Source: Maledivibacter halophilus (lineage in GTDB: Bacteria > Bacillota > Clostridia > Peptostreptococcales > Caminicellaceae). Taken from it: a stretch of 64,000 nt of DNA. The stretch covers positions 313,007-377,006 of the forward strand of contig NZ_FUZT01000001.1 in NCBI RefSeq assembly GCF_900167445.1, in the 5' to 3' direction. Position numbers and translations under genes: made by a program. The notes beneath the pieces were generated by a model. The model had not been told where the DNA came from, made no database searches, and saw nothing but the letters and a program-made list of their open reading frames with translations. Positions 59,168 to 64,000 of the stretch are shown piece after piece; within the stretch, counting starts at the first letter, position 1, and every line of letters begins with the position of its first letter.

Positions 59168-62100
59168 ATGGCAAGAGAAATAAGCAAAGTGTTAGTTGCT
59201 AATAGAGGGGAAATAGCAATAAGAGTTTTTAGAGCATGTAAAGAACTGGGCATAAGAACAGTTGCTATCTATTCAAAGGAAGATAAGTATAGTCTTTTTA
59301 GAACTAAGGCAGATGAATCCTACTTAATAGGAGAAAAAAAGAGACCTATAGAAGTTTATTTAAGTATGGATGAAATTATAAAGCTTGCTTTAAAAAAGGG
59401 TGTGGATGCTATACACCCTGGTTATGGGTTTTTATCTGAAAATCCAGTTTTTGCAAGAAAATGTAAGGAAGCTAATATTGAATTTATTGGTCCCACTAGT
59501 AAAACTATAGACAGCTTAGGAGATAAAATAAAATCCAAAGTTTTAGCTAAAAGTGTGGGAGTTCCAACTATCCCTGGTGTAGATAAACCTATAGTTTCTG
59601 AAAAAGAAGCAGTAGATTTTGCTAATCAGTATGGATATCCTATTATACTAAAGGCTGCTGCTGGTGGTGGCGGTAGAGGAATGAGAATAGTACGGTCGGA
59701 AGATGAAATAAGCAGAGAGTTTAGAAGTGCTAAGAATGAAGCTAAAAAAGCCTTTGGAATTGATGATATTTTTATAGAGAAGTATTTAGAAGAACCTAAA
59801 CACATAGAAGTTCAGATTCTTGGAGATAAGCATGGGAATATTGTACACTTATTTGAAAGAGATTGTTCTATACAAAGAAGACATCAAAAAATAGTTGAAT
59901 TTGCTCCTGCTATAGCAATAAGTGATGAGCTTAGAAATAGGATATGTAATGACGGCTTGAAAATTGCAAGGGCAGTAAATTATGAAAGTGCAGGAACTGC
60001 TGAATTTTTAGTTGATAAGCATGGAAATCACTATTTTATTGAAATGAATCCAAGAATACAGGTTGAGCATACAGTTACTGAAATGATTACAGGGATAGAT
60101 ATTGTACAAAGTCAGCTTTTAATTGCCCAGGGCTATTCCTTAGATTCAGAGAAAATAAATATTCCGTCACAGGAATCCATTAGTGTTCGTGGATATTCTA
60201 TTCAGTGTCGTGTAACCACTGAAGATCCCTTTAATAATTTTGCACCTGATACAGGAAGACTGGATATTTATAGAACAAGCTCAGGCTTTGGGATAAGACT
60301 TGATGGTGGAAATGGTTATACCGGTTCTAATATTTCACCCTACTATGACAGTTTACTAGTTAAGATCATATCTTGGTCTAGAACTTTTGAAGATGCAGCT
60401 AAAAAGGCTGTAAGGTCTATAAAGGAAACCAATGTTAAAGGCGTAAAAACCAATGATGCATTTCTTATAAATGTTCTTAACCATGAGAAATTTTTAAGGG
60501 GTAAATGTGATACCCATTTTATAGATCAAACTCCAGAATTATTTGATATAACTCCTAAAAAGGATAAAGAGACAAAAATATTGAAATTTATAGGAGAAAA
60601 GGTTGTAAACGAAGTAAGGGGTACAAAAAAGGATTATGATATTCCCCAGGTGCCTAAAATTTCTAATATAGATGATTTAAAAGGAACTAAACAACTCCTT
60701 GAAGAAAAAGGTGTAGATGGAGTAATTGATTGGATAAAAAATCAGAAAAAGCTTCTTTTAACAGATACAACATTTAGAGATGCCCATCAATCCTTGATTG
60801 CCACAAGGGTTAGGACAAAGGACATGATTAAGATAGCAGAGGCAACTGCTAATTATGGTAAAGATTTATTTTCTATTGAAATGTGGGGTGGAGCAACTTA
60901 TGATGTGGCCTACAGATTTTTAAGAGAATCACCTTGGCGTAGATTAGAAGCCCTTAGAAAAAGGATTCCTAATTTACTATTTCAAATGCTAATAAGGGGG
61001 TCAAATGCTGTAGGATATACAAATTATCCTGACAATGTAATTAGAACCTTTATAGATGAAGCTTCTAAAAAGGGTATAGATGTTTTTAGAATATTTGATT
61101 CTTTGAATTGGCTTAGAGGAATGGAAGTAGCTCTGGATGAGGTTTTGAATACTGGCAAGATAGCCGAAATGTGTTTATGCTATACAGGAGACATATTGGA
61201 TACCAGAAGGGATAAATATTCCTTAAAATACTATGTTAATTTAGCTAAGGATATAGAAAAAATGGGAGCCCATATACTTGGGATTAAAGATATGGCGGGA
61301 TTATTAAAGCCCTATGCTGCAACTAAACTCATTAAAGCATTAAAGCAAGAGATATCAATACCTATTCATCTTCATACCCATGATACTAGTGGAAATGGAG
61401 TAGCTACCCTTTTAATGGCAGCAGAAGCAGGAGTTGATATTGTAGATACAGCTTTTAATGCCATGTCAGGTCTTACAAGCCAACCGGCTCTTAATTCTAT
61501 AGTTGCAGCTTTGAAAAACACTGATTATGATACAGGTATGGATTTAATGAATATACAAGCGATTTCTAATTACTGGGCTGATGTAAGAAAGGTATATGAA
61601 CCCTATGAATCGGGACTTAAATCCGGAACTGCTGAGATATATAGATATGAGATACCAGGAGGGCAATATTCAAACTTAAGACCTCAGGTAGAGAGTTTTG
61701 GAATGGGACATTTATTTAATGAAATAAAAGAAATGTATAGAGATGTAAATGAGCTATTGGGAGATATAGTAAAGGTTACTCCTTCTTCAAAGGTTGTAGG
61801 TGATTTAGCAATATTTATGGTTAAAAATGAGCTTACAAAGGATAATATTTTAGAAAAAGGAAAGAATTTGACCTTCCCAGATTCTGTAGTATCATATTTT
61901 AAAGGTATGATGGGTCAACCGGTTGGTGGATTTCCTAAGGATCTTCAAAACATAGTTTTAAAGGGAGAGAAGCCAATTGAGGGTAGACCAGGTGAGATAT
62001 TAGAGCCAGCGGATTTCGATGAAATAGCTAAAAAATTAGAAAATGAATTTAATATAGAGCCAAATATGAGGAATATATTAAGTTATGCTTTATATCCAAA

Positions 62101-62599
62101 GGTATATAGTGACTATTTGAAGTCATTACAAGAGTATGGTCAATTAAGTAATCTTGAGAGTCATGTATTTTTCTATGGTTTAAAAGAAGGAGAAATAAGC
62201 GAAGTTGAATTAGAGGAAGGGAAAATATTAATTATAAAGCTTGTAGAAGTTGGGAAAATCGATGATGAAGGACTAAGAACAGTTGTTTTTGAAGTAAATG
62301 GTAATAGAAGAGAAATTAGAATAATAGATAAAAATTATGGAGAAACACAAACTAGAGATATAACTGTTATGGCAGATCCCAATAATGATAAAGAAATAGG
62401 AGCTTCTATTCCAGGAACAATTGCAAAAGTACTTGTTAAAGAAGGAGATAAGATAGAAGAAAAACAAAGTTTAATTATAATAGAGGCTATGAAGATGGAA
62501 ACAAATATATTATCAACTGTAAAAGGAGAAGTAGATAGCATACTGGTATCAGAAGGACAACAAATTAAATCAGGTCAACTTTTAATAAAAATAAAGTAA
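59168..62599 (+). CDS. pyc: Pyruvate carboxylase
   Basis: The 1143-residue protein has normal length and order. The biotin carboxylase domain comes first (AAAGGGGRGMR, ERDCSIQRRHQKIVE, EMNPRIQVEHTVTE). The carboxyltransferase domain follows (LLTDTTFRDAHQSLIATRVR, EMWGGATYDVAYRFL, HTHDTSG), and then the allosteric linker. Last is the biotin carrier with biotinyl lysine K1109 in EAMKMET. It makes oxaloacetate from pyruvate and bicarbonate using ATP. It is expressed alone from a strong promoter with a palindromic operator. GAGGAGGG precedes the ATG. Confidence 0.98.
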   Translation: MAREISKVLVANRGEIAIRVFRACKELGIRTVAIYSKEDKYSLFRTKADESYLIGEKKRPIEVYLSMDEIIKLALKKGVDAIHPGYGFLSENPVFARKCKEANIEFIGPTSKTIDSLGDKIKSKVLAKSVGVPTIPGVDKPIVSEKEAVDFANQYGYPIILKAAAGGGGRGMRIVRSEDEISREFRSAKNEAKKAFGIDDIFIEKYLEEPKHIEVQILGDKHGNIVHLFERDCSIQRRHQKIVEFAPAIAISDELRNRICNDGLKIARAVNYESAGTAEFLVDKHGNHYFIEMNPRIQVEHTVTEMITGIDIVQSQLLIAQGYSLDSEKINIPSQESISVRGYSIQCRVTTEDPFNNFAPDTGRLDIYRTSSGFGIRLDGGNGYTGSNISPYYDSLLVKIISWSRTFEDAAKKAVRSIKETNVKGVKTNDAFLINVLNHEKFLRGKCDTHFIDQTPELFDITPKKDKETKILKFIGEKVVNEVRGTKKDYDIPQVPKISNIDDLKGTKQLLEEKGVDGVIDWIKNQKKLLLTDTTFRDAHQSLIATRVRTKDMIKIAEATANYGKDLFSIEMWGGATYDVAYRFLRESPWRRLEALRKRIPNLLFQMLIRGSNAVGYTNYPDNVIRTFIDEASKKGIDVFRIFDSLNWLRGMEVALDEVLNTGKIAEMCLCYTGDILDTRRDKYSLKYYVNLAKDIEKMGAHILGIKDMAGLLKPYAATKLIKALKQEISIPIHLHTHDTSGNGVATLLMAAEAGVDIVDTAFNAMSGLTSQPALNSIVAALKNTDYDTGMDLMNIQAISNYWADVRKVYEPYESGLKSGTAEIYRYEIPGGQYSNLRPQVESFGMGHLFNEIKEMYRDVNELLGDIVKVTPSSKVVGDLAIFMVKNELTKDNILEKGKNLTFPDSVVSYFKGMMGQPVGGFPKDLQNIVLKGEKPIEGRPGEILEPADFDEIAKKLENEFNIEPNMRNILSYALYPKVYSDYLKSLQEYGQLSNLESHVFFYGLKEGEISEVELEEGKILIIKLVEVGKIDDEGLRTVVFEVNGNRREIRIIDKNYGETQTRDITVMADPNNDKEIGASIPGTIAKVLVKEGDKIEEKQSLIIIEAMKMETNILSTVKGEVDSILVSEGQQIKSGQLLIKIK

Positions 62600-62614
62600 T
62601 TTTTATTTTCATTC

Positions 62615-62646
62615 AAAGGAGTTCCGTATTAATTAGGAGCTTCTTT
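62615..62646 (+). terminator. Terminator after pyc
   Basis: AAAGGAGTTCC pairs with GGAGCTTCTTT through two G-U pairs, around GTATTAATTA. It lies 15 bases after the stop. The rest of the 424-base gap before 63023 is very AT-rich and shows no other feature I can support. Confidence 0.6.
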
Positions 62647-63022
62647 GCTTATATATAAAAAGTTTTTAAATTATATAGCTAATGTATATTCATAAATGAT
62701 ATAATAAAATATTAATGGGTATTAATAATAAATAGGAATTAAAATAAAGTTTGGGACATATATTTATTATAGAGATTTAAGTAAAGACTTTAATTTATAC
62801 ATGTCCAAAACTCCTAGAAGAATTGAGTATTTACACATGTATAAACTAAGTTTACTATATAAACTCTATAACGGATATTAGTATATTAATTTTTTTTTAA
62901 ATATTTATAATTATAGAGGCATTAATTTATTTATATTTTATTATAAATAAAGAATATTATAGATATTCCAGCAAAACAGTTAATTTATACTATATAATGC
63001 CTTAAATGGGGGTAGATTAATT

Positions 63023-63298
63023 ATGGGTTTAACTATACAACAGTTTTTTGATTATGTTAATGGAATGACAGAAAGTAGACCAGGAGTAATTTTAAAAGGC
63101 AAAAAAGATAATAATGAAATATACTATAGAATACATACAGCACATGACAAGTTTTTCATTGATACTATTAAAAATATTGATGATGAAAAAAATATTGAGA
63201 ATAGATATATTACAGATAAAGAAGAACTTCAAAATTTTAAAGTTAAAATAATGGAATTATTAAAACTTATAGAAGTTAAGGATATATATCTAGAATAG
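63023..63298 (+). CDS. Hypothetical small protein
   Basis: The 91-residue protein has GGGGGT upstream of its ATG, so it looks translated. It has a helix at the start (TIQQFFDYVNGM), a short strand-rich middle (IYYRIHTAHDKFFIDTI) and a helical, acidic end. There is no signal peptide, membrane segment or cysteine. I do not recognise the family. The PilZ-like gene follows 31 bases after it, so they may form an operon. Confidence 0.55.
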   Translation: MGLTIQQFFDYVNGMTESRPGVILKGKKDNNEIYYRIHTAHDKFFIDTIKNIDDEKNIENRYITDKEELQNFKVKIMELLKLIEVKDIYLE

Positions 63299-63329
63299 AT
63301 ATGTATTAGATTTGAGGTGTATAAAGTTA

Positions 63330-63674
63330 ATGTCAAATAACTGTGGAAGACAGGAACTGAAAATTCAATACCTGCAAAGAATAAATATTTATAACTATTA
63401 TCAAAACGGAAAACTAATAAACCTGAAATCTCCTTGTGAAATAATCATGTTAAACATTTCTTTAGAAGGATTAGAAATGATAACAAACAAAGAGTTTCAA
63501 AAAGGGGATATACTATTGTTGAATTTAAAATATGAAGGTATACCCTTTGATAAGATATTAGCTAAGGTAATTGACGCAAAGAAAATTGGAGAAATGTATA
63601 AGGCTTGTTTGGAATTTATAGGCATACCCAATTTTCTATTTGAAAAATTAAATGAGGTTAAGAAAAGACTCTAA
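63330..63674 (+). CDS. PilZ-like domain protein
   Basis: The protein of about 114 residues starts at the ATG at 63330 behind GAGGTG. The region KSPCEIIMLNISLEGLEMI holds the NxSxxG signature of PilZ domains, followed by GDILLLNL. The usual RxxxR c-di-GMP-binding motif is not clear (RQELK instead), so ligand binding is uncertain. It could relate to the c-di-GMP elements at 33883-35557, but not by position. A terminator follows at 63664, overlapping the last codons. Confidence 0.6.
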   Translation: MSNNCGRQELKIQYLQRINIYNYYQNGKLINLKSPCEIIMLNISLEGLEMITNKEFQKGDILLLNLKYEGIPFDKILAKVIDAKKIGEMYKACLEFIGIPNFLFEKLNEVKKRL

Positions 63675-63686
63675 AAAAGAGTCTTT
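63664..63686 (+). terminator. Terminator after the PilZ-like gene
   Basis: AAAGACTC pairs with GAGTCTTT around TAAAAAA and is followed by TATATTTTT. The left arm includes the end of the coding region. Confidence 0.8.
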
Positions 63687-63794
63687 ATATTTTTGATCAA
63701 ATTAGTTATAATTGTAAGAAATAAGAAATATATTATAATTTTGTTATCAAGTGTAGTAAATTATTATTATATAGAGTTTAGAGGAGGATATAAT

Positions 63795-64000
63795 TTGAAA
63801 AATATCTATTAATTTTGATTACTATTGTACTAATATATTTGATGATTGCTCCAGTATATGGTGAAGAAATAATAGTGGATAGTTTGGAGAATAAAAAAGA
63901 AGTCGTAAAGTTTACTGATTCAAATCTTGAAAATGTTATCCGTATAGCTATAGCTAAACCTCAGGGAGATATTTTTCCCGAAGAATTACAAAGCATTAAG
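63795..64000 (+). CDS. Secreted leucine-rich-repeat type protein, 5' part, with suspected frameshift at the start
   Basis: GAGGAGG at 63781 is followed after 7 bases by TTG at 63795, but that frame stops at 63812. The next frame reads KYLLILITIVLIYLMIAPVYGEE, a good signal peptide. It continues to the window edge with KFTDSNLENVIRIAIAKPQGDIFPEEL, typical of the N-cap of bacterial leucine-rich-repeat proteins. One missing A in the run at 63798-63802 would join start and signal peptide. It may be a real slippery tract, a mutation or a sequence error. Otherwise a weak start at 63815 or 63842 would be used. Confidence 0.55.

Overview
The window is AT-rich chromosomal DNA from a low-G+C Gram-positive anaerobe, most likely a member of the Clostridia. 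The grounds are strong GGAGG-type ribosome binding sites, frequent TTG and GTG starts, a Firmicutes-type ethanolamine (eut) locus controlled by EutVW antitermination, an AGCS symporter next to a GlnKL-type two-component system, and a clostridial Tad pilus locus. I cannot name the genus from sequence alone. I found no rRNA, tRNA or CRISPR array.

Layout. (1) 1-3656: end of a type III restriction-modification locus (partial mod, complete res). (2) 4032-13213: a Tad/Flp-type pilus or secretion operon with a TadZ/CpaE-like ATPase, the CpaF motor, TadB and TadC membrane proteins, a tiny Flp-like pilin, three pseudopilin-like proteins and a prepilin peptidase. An FHA protein, a PP2C phosphatase, a Ser/Thr kinase and a small membrane protein follow (13257-17018). 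(3) 17227-33649: a 20-gene eut microcompartment locus, eutS-P-V-W-A-B-C-L-K-E-M-T-pduL-hyp-N-pduS-pduT-hyp-M-H, with two candidate EutV (ANTAR) antiterminator sites in front of eutS and eutA. (4) 33650-38161: a c-di-GMP-I riboswitch with terminator ahead of an HD-GYP gene, a DUF3842 protein, an unknown membrane-anchored protein, a methionine-rich repeat protein and a YlbF protein. (5) 38461-43239: a sugar-transport type ABC ATPase, glucose-6-phosphate isomerase, class II aldolase and a PucR-like regulator. (6) 43240-46627: a cobalamin riboswitch and B12 importer. (7) 46965-54383: acyl-CoA dehydrogenase, EtfBA, a radical SAM protein, an HxlR regulator and a UvrD-like helicase. (8) 54384-58724: a deleted IS200/IS605-type element, an AGCS symporter and its GlnKL-like two-component system. 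(9) 59168-64000: pyruvate carboxylase, a hypothetical gene, a PilZ-like protein and the start of a leucine-rich-repeat secreted protein.

How the parts fit. Ethanolamine enters through EutH, is split by B12-dependent EutBC inside a shell, and acetaldehyde goes to acetyl-CoA (EutE) and acetyl phosphate (PduL). EutA and EutT keep the B12 cofactor active, and the B12 importer downstream could supply it. The locus carries a PduS/PduT pair, suggesting electron transfer across the shell. Cyclic-di-GMP appears in two places, the riboswitch/HD-GYP unit and a PilZ-like protein, and may influence the Tad apparatus, though nothing links them directly.

The window is peppered with a family of short palindromic elements. 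They share 16-bp terminal inverted repeats, and several have 4-bp target duplications (3655, 34207, 34348, 36992, 46681, 51181 and 54790, plus fragments). They look like MITEs.
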